DNA from: Massospora cicadina
Taxonomy: Eukaryota; Entomophthoromycota; Entomophthoromycetes; Entomophthorales; Entomophthoraceae
Assembly (NCBI GenBank): GCA_022478985.1
Contig: JAKSZP010013586.1
Span: 1 to 64,000, forward strand
Length of the DNA stretch: 64,000 nucleotides
Reading direction: 5' to 3'
Numbering within the stretch: position 1 is the first letter of the stretch; each line of letters opens with the position of its first letter. Of this stretch, positions 23,481-35,639 are shown one piece after another. A program made the translations under genes and the position numbers. Below the pieces are notes generated by a model that saw only the letters and a program-made list of their open reading frames with translations, did no database searches and was not told the origin of the DNA.

Positions 23481-24471
23481 ATCACAAAGAATTTTAGGCA
23501 GAAGTGCCTTACTAGAAGGCCACTACCTATCAATATATCAAAACTAATTTTTCTGGCACACCATCTCTATTGATAAGGTGGGGCCCTTGGCCAATAGTGG
23601 TGGCCAATTTAAGTATATAATCATGGTAATCGATCACCTTACTAAATGGGTGGAGGCTAAAGCAGTTAATGTCCAAGTGCAATGACAAACGCTAAGTTTA
23701 TTTTAAGAACTAAGTCTTTAGCATGGTTGCCCCATGTTTGTTAAAATGGATAATAGGACTAACTTTACATCCCAAATAATTTCTAAACTTAATGAGTCGA
23801 TGGGTATAAGAGGGGTATTGTCTATTCCCTATCACCCTTAGACCAACATCACTGTTGAAAGAGAGAATAATACTCTTGTGGGTATCTTACATAAGTTGAA
23901 TATGGACAAAGAGTCCCACTAAACCCTTTTTTGCCTTCCTCCATGCTTACTTATAACATTGCTTATCAATCGACCATGGGAAACTCGCCATTTTGAGCTA
24001 TTATTTGGGAAGCATCTTGAACTATCTTCGCTGTTATACACATGTATTGGAGAAGAAAGCATCAGGTACAAGGAATACCTTGATAAAGCTCACAAAATTG
24101 GTAATTAAATTTCAAAGTTCTTCCTAATCAAACACACTTTCTCAGAAAGTTAGGGCTAGAATGGGGGATAATAAAGACTTCAAGATCTTTACCACCTTTG
24201 GCGCAGGGGAATTAGTCTGGTATTATGATAATCATGGTTTTGGAATGACAAGTAGGTTAGAGGACATTTGTAAAGGTCCCTTTGAGCATAGATAAGACCT
24301 CTACAGATGCTTACACTCTGAAGAGTACCAATAATTACTACCTTATCAATTTGTTGCATGCAAAGTTCCCTAAGAAGTATTATCAGCCCTCCAGTTTATG
24401 GCCATGGTATCTCAATAACTTATCGGACCCTCACTCATCTTTGTTCCCTGATGTTTGGTCAAGTAGGGGAA
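23481..24471 (+). pseudogene. Element C integrase (plus strand, broken)
   Basis: Plus strand. KVGPLANSGGQFKYIIMVID then HLTKWVEAKAV at about 23573-23670 is the integrase core start. Core remnants follow ([23 protein letters not shown] readings) to about 24060. At 24140-24300 a C-terminal SH3-like stretch reads GAGELVWYYDNHGFG and CKGPFE. The zinc-binding N-terminus was lost at or near the LINE insertion. It continues the pol broken at about 18068. Confidence 0.72.
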
Positions 24472-24472
24472 T

Positions 24473-24802
24473 GTTGTAATTGGTTTGACCAACCATCAAA
24501 CTATATTTACTACCTAATTTTTGTATTTTTATAATATTTAAATAAAGGATTTTTTTGAATGTACTTCACCCTGTAGCCCACATTTTTCATGTAGTTTCTA
24601 GGATTTTAATAAGTCACTAATGGTATCTAAGGCTACATTTTTCAGATATTGATAAATATGGTGGAAGATTGAATCCTTACTCCCCACCAGTGCAACTCAA
24701 TCCCTTAATATCTCCATTACTGTGCCCTGTGGCTCTGTTTTTTGTATTGACATTATTAACTATCAATCATCATTTTTTCTCCACACCAGCTTTATACTTG
24801 TC
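24473..24802 (+). repeat. 3' LTR start of element C
   Basis: A purine run (AAGTAGGGGAA, 24462-24472) is followed by TGTTGTAATTGGTTTGAC, the expected PPT-LTR junction just past integrase. An AATAAAGG lies near 24540. It is cut at 24803 by element D. No second LTR copy was found to set its end. Confidence 0.45.
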
Positions 24803-25575
24803 TGTAGGAATCCAGCTAATTTTGTCGCTGGTGCTTTATACCGCTGGATTCAACAAATGTTTATTTAAAATTGAAATAAGGCACTGATAAAAACCTGGGC
24901 TTTTATAATTTTATTAGCAGTGTGGGAAAAGAAAGAAAAATGATCCCCCTTGTTTTTTTAGTACTATATGGTTGATCCCCTTGTTATTAGACCCTTTAGC
25001 ATTTAAACTGTATTGAGGATTGAGGGAAATTCAATGATACCTTTGAAATAGTCTAGACTAGTACAAATTAGAAAATATGATATTTTAGCCTATCAAAGCT
25101 TGGAAAACTCACTTCACTTTAGCTGGACGATAATGGGGGAATTATTTTTGGCTAAGATGTACCTGTGGGGTAACGTTTTAATATTTCAGCCAATCCCCAT
25201 TCAATTAAAATATTACACCATGGGGGACCCCTGCCAAGCCTATAAAAGGGGATGGTCCCCGCATAGATGCTTGAATGGACCTGGTTGTGGCTGGGGAAGT
25301 ACCATCTAATGGACGCCCCATGGTCCACTTCATGGCTGGAGTAATCCAACTGCTTGATATTGGGTTAGTTGCTCATAAAAATTCGAAATTGAATCACCCT
25401 GATTTGTGAGGTTCCACCAAGAATCAGCCAGGGTCTTTTGGCTAATAAAATCATTATTTGTAAATAAATCAGTCTTATCATTATCTAGGACTTTTAGATG
25501 TCTGATATTTCCCCTTTTCAGCCAATTTTGCCCCAAAACATCTTATCTTTAAGCCTGGAGGGCAAATATCTGACA
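24803..25575 (-). repeat. Element D 3' LTR (773 bp)
   Basis: Minus strand TGTCAGATATTTGCCC at 25575 to CCTACA at 24803. Clearly similar along its length to 30353-31097, almost identical over 25250-25540. The opposite strand holds CTATAAAAGG (about 25219-25228) next to the hairpin GGGGATGGTCCCC. Confidence 0.85.
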
Positions 25576-25592
25576 TCACCCCCCCTCAAGAA
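25576..25592 (-). other. Polypurine tract of element D
   Basis: Minus strand TTGAGGGGGGGTGA abuts the 3' LTR start at 25575. This is the expected plus-strand primer. Confidence 0.72.
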
Positions 25593-26715
25593 TGTCGGGG
25601 GGAGAATAAGGCCATAGGAAGCAGCCATGTACCTGATTGATGGTAATCCCAGCAGACAAGGATTTATAGTGTTCTCATTACCTCTCTTGTAGGTGATGCT
25701 GAAAGGACCCTCCCAAATTGATCCAAGTTTACCGCTTCTAGGAGTGATGCGGTTAAGTAGTATAATACCATTTCAGACACTTGGAATGCATAAAGGGGGT
25801 TCAGAGATCATTGACAGCTTCCCTTCTTTAGTCACCATTTTTTCTAAATTGGTCATAGCCTCATATTGGAGTTGGATGATTCGCTGAGCCAATCTTCTCA
25901 TGACTTTCTCAGGTTCTTCAACTCTAGAGGAGAATACATCTTTAGCTAAGAGGGCAGGTATTCCTGGTTCCCACCCATACAAGATGCAAAATGGGGACAT
26001 TTTCAAGATCCGGTGGTAACTAATTTGGTAGGCCATAAGGGCACTAGGTAAGAATTGATCCCAGTGAAGTGGATCATAAGAGTCCATTTTTCATATGATG
26101 GAGACCAAAGTTCCATTTTCTTTCTCCACAGTTCCGTTGGTAGATAAATTTTACGTAACTGAAAAAGTTGTTGGGCTCCTATAGATGTAGCTAGGATTTT
26201 GATTACTCTGGAGGTGAAGTTCTTACCATTATCGCAGAGTAGTACTTGGGGGAAGCTATGTTGAGAGAAAATGTTATGATGTAAAAATGTGGCTGTGGCC
26301 TTAGCCATTTGGGCAGCGAGAGCCACAGCTTCAACCCACTTAGTGAAGTGGTCAATGGCTATGAGGATAAATCTGTTCCCACTAGTAGTCTGAGGAAGGG
26401 CACCCACTACATCCAAACTGATAGTGTGTAACGGTTGTTGAGGGGTTTAGGTTGATACTGGTTACTAGTCTTAAAACCGGATTGCTTCTTACACGTTAGG
26501 CAAGCTTCCAAGATGTCAACAATAGATTCCATATTCCCATTAGTATTGATCCTTGATCCACTCAAAAGTTTTCTTTGCCCATCCATGACCTAGAGTGAAG
26601 TGAGCTTCTAGGATAGCAGGTACGCGTTCCAAGGGCCAAAGGTAAGGCAGCCATTTTGTCCCCACTTGCTTATACAACTTCCCATTCTCCACTTTGGTGT
26701 TGTGGGAGTGCCAGG
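25593..26715 (-). pseudogene. Element D integrase (broken)
   Basis: Minus strand. A zinc-finger region lies at about 26600-26450 (AHFTLGHGWAKKTFEWIKDQ, then a C..C remnant). The core at 26416-26003 reads MDVVGALPQTTSGNRFILIA then IDHFTKWVEAVAL and LCDNGKNFTSRV, keeping the first two catalytic Asp. At 26087-25773 LPSALMAYQISYHRILKMSP then FCILYGWEP follows. Frames switch between the segments, and a C-terminal tail is barely visible. Confidence 0.78.
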
Positions 26716-27300
26716 CTAACATTTTCTGGACAGAATTATCTTCATACTCCCAATCATTTGTTTTATTAAAAGATCATGAAACCTCTCCACCTCACTATTA
26801 TCCAAGTGAAGGACTGGCAGCTGAGTCAACCCATCAACATTCATGTGACAGGTTCCAGTATGGTGTTTGATCTTCATTTCAAAATACTGGAGCTTTAGAT
26901 CCCAGCGAGCTAACCGGTTAGTAGGATCCTTCATATTCTTTAACCACTTCACCAAAGCATGGTCTGTAAATACAGTGAAGGTGGTCCCACACAGGAAAGG
27001 GCGGTAGTGCTTTACAGCTACAAAACAGAAAGGCACTCCTTCTCTGTAACGCTGTAGTTGCTTTCCTCCTTTGAAAGCTCTTACTGAAATAGGATACAGG
27101 ATGATCTATACTTTTATCATATAATTGGGCTAAGACGGCCCCAATGGCATAATCCGAGGCATCAATATACAAGATAAAGGGTTTACTATAATATGTGTGC
27201 TGAAGGATAGGACGTTGTTGCAGCAGTTGCTTCGGCGTCTTAAAAGCAGTCTTCTGTTCAGCACCCCACTGAATAGGAGTATTCTCGGTTAATAGGCGGA
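26716..27300 (-). pseudogene. Element D RNase H (broken)
   Basis: Minus strand. YIDASDYAIGAVLAQLYDKS then HPVSYFSKSF starts at 27172, the RNase H N-terminal block with its Asp. FTVFTDHALVKWLKN and RLARWDLKLQ (27000-26880), then NVDGLTQLP, are the C-terminal blocks. One frameshift separates them. It closely resembles the RNase H of element G, so D and G belong to related lineages. Confidence 0.78.
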
Positions 27301-28411
27301 CAAGGGGCTCGTTGAATTAGATAAACTTAGGGATGAATTGGTGTTAATAACCCATCATCTTTATAGATACCTGAATATCACGTAAAATTTAGGGGGAGGA
27401 ATTTTTAAGAATTGCTTCTACCTTGTCCTGTATGAATTGAACTCCTTCTTTGAAAATGGAGTGGCCAAGGAAATCCAACTTCTTTTGGAAAAAGGTACAC
27501 TTCAAGGGTTTCAACTTAATATTTGACTTTCATAACCGTTGAAACACCTCCTTCAGGTGCTCAAGATGTTAGTTAAAGTTTTTTGAGAGCACCATAATGT
27601 CATCAAGATAGATAATGATACAAGTTAACTTCAGATCCTGCAAAATATGATCCATTGCATGCTGGAAAGAGGCAGGTGCGTTGCACTACCCTTGAGGTAA
27701 TTTTGTGGGTGGAAGAGACCATCACTATAAATAAGAGCGCATTTCTCCTGATCCTGAGAAGAAAGTTCCATTTGCCAATAGCCGCTGGCCAAGTCCATGG
27801 CGGAGAAGAAGTTATAGCCAGAAATTTGGGCCAGCGCATCATCAATGTAGGGGATAGGATTGCTATCATTTTTCATTAAGGTATTTAATTTGCGGTAGTC
27901 CATGACTATCTGATGACCTTTATTTTCTAATTAGCAAAATGGGGGAAGACCAAGGGCTTTGTGGTGGAACTAGTAACCCCGCGTCTAGTAACTGCTTGAG
28001 TTCCTTCTCAGCTGCTGTTCTTCCAACTTTGATTTGTGGTAAAGTTTTGACCAAATGGGATGGGCATCACCCACGTCAATGGAGTGACACCAGCCCTTCA
28101 TGTGTCATAGTTATTATCTGATTTGGAGAAATATTTCTCTAAATTCTTCCAATAGAGTGTTAACTTTATCAAGTTCATCGGGGCCAGCTCATCTGAGATA
28201 TGGACATTGGGTAACGTACATACCAGGTTATCTGTTGGAAGGCCAATACTAACGTAGAGCCAGTGGAGTAATTTGTTCAATGTCCTCCACAGGGAATAAC
28301 AAGCCTCTGCCAATCTCCTGGTGTTTTTACAACTATGTTCTTTGCGGGAGGTTCCCCAACAGCAGAGTAATAAGCATCTGGTAAGCTGTGTTTGAGAATG
28401 CCAGCCAATAC
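27301..28411 (-). pseudogene. Element D reverse transcriptase (YLDD kept)
   Basis: Minus strand. MDYRKLNTLMKNDSNPIPYI then FFSAMDLASGYWQME (27903-27780) are RT fingers and palm. The box I-I-I-Y-L-D-D-I-M-V lies at about 27626-27597 and is intact. Stops and frameshifts interrupt it before the FLG block. The segment upstream (28313-28098) is linker. RT copies the element RNA into DNA. This copy is not translatable. Confidence 0.78.
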
Positions 28412-29023
28412 CTAAGGCTCCAAGGGACTAACGCCCTCAATGCTTACGAGGTGCAACAAACAGTGGTGTGGGATTTGGAGCGTTATTTTTGTGTCACCCA
28501 CTCGTTGTTCACCAGTCTTAATCAAGACCTCGTCTGCATCATAGAAAGGGATACCGTCCTTAGCATCCACTGAATTAAACAATTTCTCTGTGTTGCGCCC
28601 AGAGGTGGTATAATGTAAAGTCATAGCTGAAAAGGGATATTCAACCAGGCAATAGTATCTGTTCTTTCCGGGCTCTTTATTGGATAAGATTAAAGAGACT
28701 TTGTAGTTAAGTAATGAGAGAAAACCTTGCTTCATGTTAAAAATTTCTTCATACTTGAGCATAACTTGGGTACCTATGAGTATATCTTAGGTGTTGTTGT
28801 CCAACGCCACTGCTGAAGCTGATAAGATGAGCTTCCCAATTTGAATAGGAAGGGAAGAATATGCACCAATGGCATGATTGTTATTATGGACAGCAGTTCC
28901 AAACTCTTGATTATACTTTAAGTCAGGCGCCAGCTTTATCTTTTTTATGAGCTTAGTAGATATCATATTAACCAGGGAGCCAGTATACAGGATGGCCATT
29001 ACCCAGACTTTTTGAGTGACCAC
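28412..29023 (-). pseudogene. Element D aspartic protease (catalytic Asp lost)
   Basis: Minus strand, two readings separated by one stop (29023-28787 and 28762-28412). The active-site stretch is A-I-L-Y-T-G-S-L-V-N-M-I, where the family has D-T-G. Asp is Tyr (TAT), explained by one G to T change. The retropepsin fold continues with HAIGAYSSLPIQIGKL and D-I-L-I-G. Inactive by sequence. It lies between gag and RT as expected. Confidence 0.76.
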
Positions 29024-30305
29024 TTCAACCTTAGTGAGTGTTCAACCAAAGTTAGGAGACAAGGCCAAGAATACCTGAGCCATAAAGTGGAGATTAATTT
29101 TATGAGCAGTCTCAGAGTATTTGTCCAAGATGGATTTCATGGTATGGACCCGCTGAAGGGGTCAAATCAAGCAAGCTAAGAACCCATCACCATCGCTGTC
29201 AGTTTCAATAACTTTTGGGCACCCTAAAATTTGGCTGAAGTATGTTCTTGATATGGCGGTTTTATCTACTCCTTCAGCGTTGAATCAATCAGGGACCTTC
29301 ACTTCCGCGGGAGCTTCCAATAAGTAGTAGCCCACATCATCGTCACCCCCTCAGATTCATCCCCAAGGGTATTCTCAACAACTGATAAGGCCGCAATTGA
29401 GGTGGGGGAGATGGCCAAAGGAGATTAGATAGCCATAGGGCGCGCATTTACCAGCTTAGCTGGAGGGGAAGGCACAGCGGCTTTGGTAAGCTTGTGTAGG
29501 AGTATGGTATTAACTACCTTGCAGGTCTCTGATTTATAGGAGGAAGTGATATATTTTTTGAGTTGCACTGAGGAAGCAGATTTCACTGGGGGGTAGGTAC
29601 AGATGTGCTCACCCCCAAATGTTCTACAGGTGAAAGCTCCTCAATGATTAGAGCTGGAGATTCCACCTCATCTTCATGTATTGTTGCACTGGAATGAAAA
29701 TCAGCAACGTCTAACAGAGCCTCCTTTATGTCGCAGATGATTTTGAAGTAGCGTTTCACTTTTTTGATATGCCAGGCTAGAGAGGATTGAGAAGCTAACC
29801 CAGTTAACATGGCAGCGATAGCATCATCCAAGGTTAACATGTTAGCCGTTGACAACCTTTGGGCAGCGAAGTAAAATCGCTCAGCAAAGGCAGCAGTCAG
29901 TTCTCCCTCATACATGCTAAGGCGCATAAAGGTCAGTTTGTTCCTGTTAAGACTCTTCTCTGAACTAAATTCAGCCAAAAGAGCCTCTTTCACCCCTTCC
30001 CAGGTATGCATATTGGGCATGTAAGGAACTATCATCTCAGGTGCCAAGCAACTTAAGCATGGAAAATGTGTAGAGTTTTTTGCTTATCAGCCGTACCATG
30101 CATGGCAGACTTGTAAACATACAAAAAGGAAGAAATACTCCCTTCACAGGGGGTGTACTTGTCTTTAAGAGGGGGTTTCAAGGGGCGCTGCTCCAGCTCT
30201 TTAAGACGAGATAAAGCGCTGGCGAGTTGCTTTTCCAGGAAAACTACTCATAATTCAGTTAAAATATATAGGTTGGAGGGTTACTCACGTTTAAAGCCTC
30301 CATTT
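29024..30305 (-). pseudogene. Element D Gag
   Basis: Minus strand from ATG 30305. The N-terminus is coiled-coil-like (LASALSRLKELEQRPLKPPL). The main reading (30047-29583) has NMHTWEGVKEALLAEFSSEK and then LYEGELTAAFAERFYFAAQR-type blocks typical of Ty3/gypsy capsid. Beyond 29580 the sequence is stop-rich and no CCHC knuckle was found. It would build the particle. Confidence 0.72.
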
Positions 30306-30332
30306 TAAGCGATTTTTGTGGTGTACAGGTGG

Positions 30333-30349
30333 CCCTGTAGTGAGCACCA
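30333..30349 (-). other. Primer binding site of element D
   Basis: Minus strand TGGTGCTCACTACAGGG, three bases past the LTR end at 30353. It differs from the element B PBS at one position, so both probably used the same tRNA. Confidence 0.7.
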
Positions 30350-30352
30350 TTT

Positions 30353-31097
30353 TGTAGGAATTTAGCTGCTTTTTTCTCGCTGGTGCTTTACACCGCTGGA
30401 TTCCACAAATGTTATTTAAAATAAAATAAAGCACTAATAAAAACTGAGTTTTTATAATTTTTAATAGCAGCGCGGGAAAAGAAAGAAAAATGACCCCCTT
30501 GATATTGGACCCTTTAGCATATAAACTATATTGAGGATTGAGGGAAATTCAATGATACCTTTGGAATAGCCTAGACTAGTCCAAATTAGGAAATATGGGA
30601 TTTTAGACTATCAAAGCTCAGAAAATTCACTTCACTTTGGCTGAACAATGGGTGGGGGAATTAATTTTGGCTAAGATGTACCTGTGGGGTAACAATTTTA
30701 TAAGTTTCAGCCAATCCTCATTCAATAAAAATATTGCATCTTGGGGACCCCCGCCAAGTCTATAAAAGGGGATGGTCCCCGCATAGATGCTTGAATGGAC
30801 CTGGTTGTGGCTGGGGAAGTACCATCTAATGGACGCCCCATGGTCCACTTCATGGCTGGAGTAATCCAACTGCTTGATATTGGGTTAGTTACTCATAAAA
30901 AATTCGAAATTGAATCACCCTGATTTGTGAGGTTCCACCAAGAATCAGCCAGGGTCTTTTGGCTAATAAAATCATTATTTGTAAATAAATCAGTCTTATC
31001 ATTATCTAGGACTTGTAGATGTCTGACATTTCCTCTTTTCAGCCAATTTTGCCCCAAAACATTCTTATCTTGAATCCTGGATGGAAAATGTCTGACA
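30353..31097 (-). repeat. Element D 5' LTR (745 bp)
   Basis: Minus strand TGTCAGACATTTTCC at 31097 to TTCCTACA at 30353. The partner of 24803-25575, with scattered substitutions and small indels showing age. Confidence 0.85.
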
Positions 31098-31102
31098 TTT
31101 TC

Positions 31103-33971
31103 ATCTTTAGGATTGTTAGTTTTCCTATGTAAGGTGGAAGACTTGTCCCAGGGAGAATATTAACTGACACTAAAATGTGAGACTAAATACCAAGATGCCT
31201 AGATGGTCCTAAAAGTCCCAAAAAAGGCCAATTCTATTTTATCAATTTGAACTTTAAATTCAAGGTACTATTTTAATTACTCTGAATCTAAATAATAAGC
31301 ATGATGTTTTTATTTCCAATCACTTTAACTAATCCTAATTCTTTTCTGAATCCACTGGTTCATCCAATGAAGATCTTGCCATTCTGAGATCTCGAGAATC
31401 TGTCACCTTGTTTAAAGAAAACCATGAGTGCTGAAACTTTTCTCTTTCATCCACACTTTTTTATTGAATTTTTTTACCCCGACTCAATCCCATTTTTTAC
31501 CAAATTAACCAATTCTATGAAAATATTACCAGGAGAGCAAGAAGCTCAGATGACCTTACAGGTGAAATGAGATGGTTAAATCACCTGGAATCAGGAATCA
31601 CTCTTTGCAAATTCCCTGTAATCCTGACTCCCCTTATGTTTTAGAATTACTATAAATAGTATGATTTATTTAAATAAAGTACTTTCCAGCAGAGTTTACT
31701 AGTTTTCTTCTCTTTATTTAAGTTAATGCCTTATTTTAATTGAAAAAAGTCTTATCCAATGCCACAACATTTTGAAGCTCCGCCCTCAGATACTTGCACT
31801 GCCAGTGATTTCAACCTGGCCACCCAATAAGGCTTATCATTATTCTCCTCAGCCTTTCTGCCAGAGTCTTACTTTGATATGCTGACTATTTATTAGGGAT
31901 ATTAAATTAAAGTTGCTGGTTTGATGGCTATGTATGTAAGTCTTGAGGAGCAACCCCTGCAGCTTTATTGGGAGAAGTTCTCAATCTAAAAAAGAACGGG
32001 AGGAAGCCAGCGTATGTCCTCCACAACTATACCTCCTTATGCCACATGTCACTGATGCCCCTACCTCAATGTTGTCCGCCATGGTCCGCCAGCTATGATG
32101 GGCGCCAGACAAAAGTTTCCCAAAGTTTTCTCACCTTCTGATATGTCTTCTTAGGCTGTTAGCTAAAATGCCATATTGAGAATTTCTTAATTTCTAATAA
32201 TCACTATTTTTGTCTTATTTGCAAACAAAGATGCGTGGAGGCTCCCCCTTTTTAAATTGGGAACTACTTTGCTAAAAAAGCTAGCGGATGTCCCTCTTGT
32301 CACCATGGGTGACTTAACCCATGTAGTAGATGAGAGGTGAGTGATGGCGTATTAAATGAAGATTACATCATTCCCACACATTCCAACCACCATGAGTTAG
32401 TCCAGAAAATTCAAGGTGTGTGTTGGGAAGTAGCAGTGGCCAGGGGCTATTACTAGCAGAGGGTTGGAAGCTATTCTCCCCACCCAATAGTTATCTTTGA
32501 TACTTCAAGTTCCACTAAAGAAATTTAAATTATTATCTGGTAAAGATAAGTCAATTAATTCGGTTTTAGGCTTAAGAATCCCCAAATGCAGTTCTCTTTT
32601 GTTGCCAGCATTCTTAAGCCCGTCCCTGATAAGACTGGTTCAATAACCCTTTCCCTAATCAATGGGCCCAGCCATATGTGGCCTGGCCATGGGTGCACCC
32701 AGTCACCAGCTGGACAAAGTGTTGCCAATCTGCCAAGAGGAACCGCTCTAAGAAGGAAAATTTGGTGGCTAAATTCAAGCTTAAGTTGGCCTTCCAGGCT
32801 AAGACTGATCCATTGTCAAAGATTTATTATATTGATCCACCAAGTAGAATCAAGCCAGGAAGGAACTTTGATGGCAAACTTGAGCTTAAGTTGACTGGCC
32901 AGGATGAGACCAAACTGGAATCATGAAGATTTTATAATGTCAGTCTGCTATATTCAGATTTCTTAATTATTCCTGATGGTGAATACAATAATTTCTGTCT
33001 CCCTATTTGTTGTGAGCTTATAAGACAGAGGACTCCAACAGGTTCTGCGGTCACTTCATTTTTTCCTTTCCGCTATTTAATCTTGAATAAAATCCCCAAA
33101 AATATACTCTATATTTTGTGAATTTAATAAGTTCACTGAACATCTGGTGGTTATGATTTCCAAATAAAGTATTCACTGGCTAATTTTCACAGTTTTCTAA
33201 TTTCTTTGTACTCTATAACATGGATAGGTGTACCAGAGGTATTCTAATTGTTGCTTTGGGTGTTCACTCATCCTGAGTCTCAGGCCAGTCTTACTATTAT
33301 CAGAACGCTCCTTGACGTGTATTTTCTCATTATTCTATTGCCTCAAAATTTCTTAGCGCCTTTCTGCTGTCGTATAATTGCACCAATGAGAATGAGGGAT
33401 GAGAGAAGCATAACTTTAGGGAACTACCACTGTGAAGGGTCTCCGTTTTGACAATAGCTGGTGGTGAAGTATACCACAATGAAGAAGATTTAATTTACAT
33501 AGCCCCAAAGCTTATGTCAGTACAAATACCATGGTGTGCTTCTTCCATTAAGTTTGATAAAAGCCTATTTGGACAGACTGTCTTTTTCCATTTTTTCCAT
33601 GAGGACATTGTCTTCATACTTTGCCTTTTTTGTTAGTATACCTGTGCTATTGTGATATGACGCCCCTGCACCAATATCAACATAGGAGTTTAAAACCATG
33701 ACCTAGATTGTGTATGGGCGGTGAGGTCTTATTCATATAAAGTCACCTTTTAAGGACATCACTTTATTGTTTTTAAAAATTGAGCCTAATTAATAGCTCA
33801 TGGAGATACAGCCCAGTGCCAAATCTAACCCTCATCTACAAACATATAAAACTGATCTAACTTAGGATATATAAGACTAAGCCACAGTCAAAAAGCAACG
33901 TTTTAAGTCCTAGACTTTAAGATAGATATCAATTTTAATAATGAAAAACATTGCTAAACAAACTTGAAGAC
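31103..33971. other. No confident gene
   Basis: Mixed AT-rich sequence. 31620-31770 has LTR-like marks (CTATAAATAG, AATAAAG, then CCACAACA), but no partner copy. The plus-strand reading at 32678-32926 (82 codons, Lys-rich) and the overlapping one at 32586-32894 show no known motif. I do not call them genes. Another AATAAAG lies near 33166. Confidence 0.4.
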
Positions 33972-33976
33972 TTTGA

Positions 33977-35622
33977 TGTCATGGTTTTGGCTGATAAGAA
34001 TCAGACTGGGCTCCCAGTTGGGGTGCGCAAGCACCCAGTGGAGAGCCCAGAATGGCATAGGCACAGCGGTCCAAGCGACTAGTAGGGTTAGAGTTCTATT
34101 GGGGATGTGGGGAAAGTATAAATTCATTAACATACCAAAGGCCTCCAAGGGAAACTAGATGGTTGCAATGGGGGCAACCACAAACCTTAAAGGGGCAACC
34201 CCCAAGGGTGGGAGAGGCGGGAGGTCGATGACTCTACCAGGGCTTGTGGTTGCTGGACTTCAGATTTGAACAGGTGATCTTGCACGCCAGCGAGGGGCAA
34301 CACAGGGGCCGCCATGCGATCAGATGTGAGAATGGAGAGAGAATATGACCTGCGAAGGGGGTTGGGGCCAAGCTTCACCAGAATGAGATGCTCCAGGTCA
34401 AACAGGCAGACTGAACCATCAGTGGCTGAGCCAGGTGTGGACCTCAAGTCTTCAAGAGGTGGGGCAGGGCTGCTCTGATGCTGCTCCAACAGGGTAGTGA
34501 TTTTGGAAAACTCAGCAGTAGAGTGGCTGGGAGTGTTTACATTAAACAGATGCAAGATAATGAACGAGACAGCTGGTTCACAATTAGGGGTGAGCCAGTT
34601 TATTTCATTTACAATTGCCACCATGTAGCGGGGTCAAGCAACTAGATGATCCAGTTGGAGAACATTGGTATGAGAAATTGAGTGATGGCGCGCTCCACTG
34701 GATTTTTTAATAGAATTTTAGTTAAAAGTAAGGCGTACAGAGGCCACGGAAAGCTGTATAGGGTATTCAAACTTTACTAAGTGTAAAGCACGGAATATAA
34801 GAGAATAAACCAACAACTGCCCCTGGGAAGGGCAGTTGCCTTAAGTACTGGGTAAATTGCATAGGGGATGTATCATGGTATTGAACATTTGGGGTTTAGT
34901 AATGGGATTTGGTTGGCTGGCAGGGAGGGGGTGGAGGGAAACTTGAGGTTTTAGCAAAAATCAAAAAAATTCTTTTGCAAATTTTTCTGCATTTTTGGGA
35001 CCAAACCAAGTTGATGGTGCCAATCCAGGCCCTGGTCATCCGAGTTAGCCTGTTTTCATAAATTAGATTTTTCAGATTCATCCTGGGAGGCAGAGGCTGT
35101 TAAGCTGAGTTGTTTGAGACCTAGTCCAAACTCTCAATTGGGCTATTTACACAATCTGAACTTCCTGTATCTATCCTGGAGAGTTGGTGCAACTGGTCCA
35201 AGTTGTTTGGTGTCTGGTTCAAGATCTGAGTCATGCCCCAACCTGATTTCTGGCACTGGCCAGACAGGACCAGCTCCCCCAGACTAGAATGTGCAGGCCA
35301 GGATTAATTGTTGGTGAATGCTATTTCTCCAAAAATTTTACATAGTTTGCCTGGAGAGTGGAGTTCCTAGGTGCCTGCCCATAGCCTCTGGTGTGCGCAA
35401 TCTCTCTTCAAACTCCCTCTATTAAACTTACCAGGGTTGAGGAGGGGGAAGGGGTGGGAATGGGTTTTTCTTGGGTGGAGAGCAGTCACCCAGCGCTCAT
35501 CTACCACGTGTGCCAAGTCACTCAACTGCAACAGGGGGTCCACTTGGCCCTTGGGACCTCTTTTTGTTTGGAAGGGGTGTTGCTTCCTATCCAATTTCAG
35601 GGGCTGGTCTCCAGGACTTACA
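33977..35622 (-). repeat. Element F 3' LTR (1646 bp)
   Basis: Minus strand TGTAAGTCCTGGAG at 35622 to CCATGACA at 33977. Collinear with 44601-46240 over its whole length, with many substitutions. Any ORFs inside are not shared intact between the two LTRs. Confidence 0.88.
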
Positions 35623-35639
35623 CTACCCTTTCCTTTTTT
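35623..35639 (-). other. Polypurine tract of element F
   Basis: Minus strand AAAAAAGGAAAGGGTAG abuts the 3' LTR at 35622. Confidence 0.75.

Larger units (their letters stand above)
24803..31097 (-). mobile_element. Ty3/gypsy LTR retrotransposon D (6.3 kb, both LTRs)
   Basis: LTRs at 24803-25575 and 30353-31097 bracket, on the minus strand, PBS, gag, protease, RT, RNase H, integrase and PPT. The flanks are TTGTC (24798-24802) and TTTTC (31098-31102), a 4/5 match to a 5-bp target duplication. RT keeps an intact YLDD, but protease has lost its Asp and all frames contain stops. It lies within or beside the end of element C. Confidence 0.85.

Noticed and set aside
23150..23497. 115-codon plus-strand ORF
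   Set aside because: Antisense to the N-terminal part of LINE ORF1, which has the recognisable composition.
32586..32926. Two overlapping plus-strand ORFs as host genes
   Set aside because: No known motif, low complexity, surrounded by repeats. Kept only as a note under the gene-free stretch.
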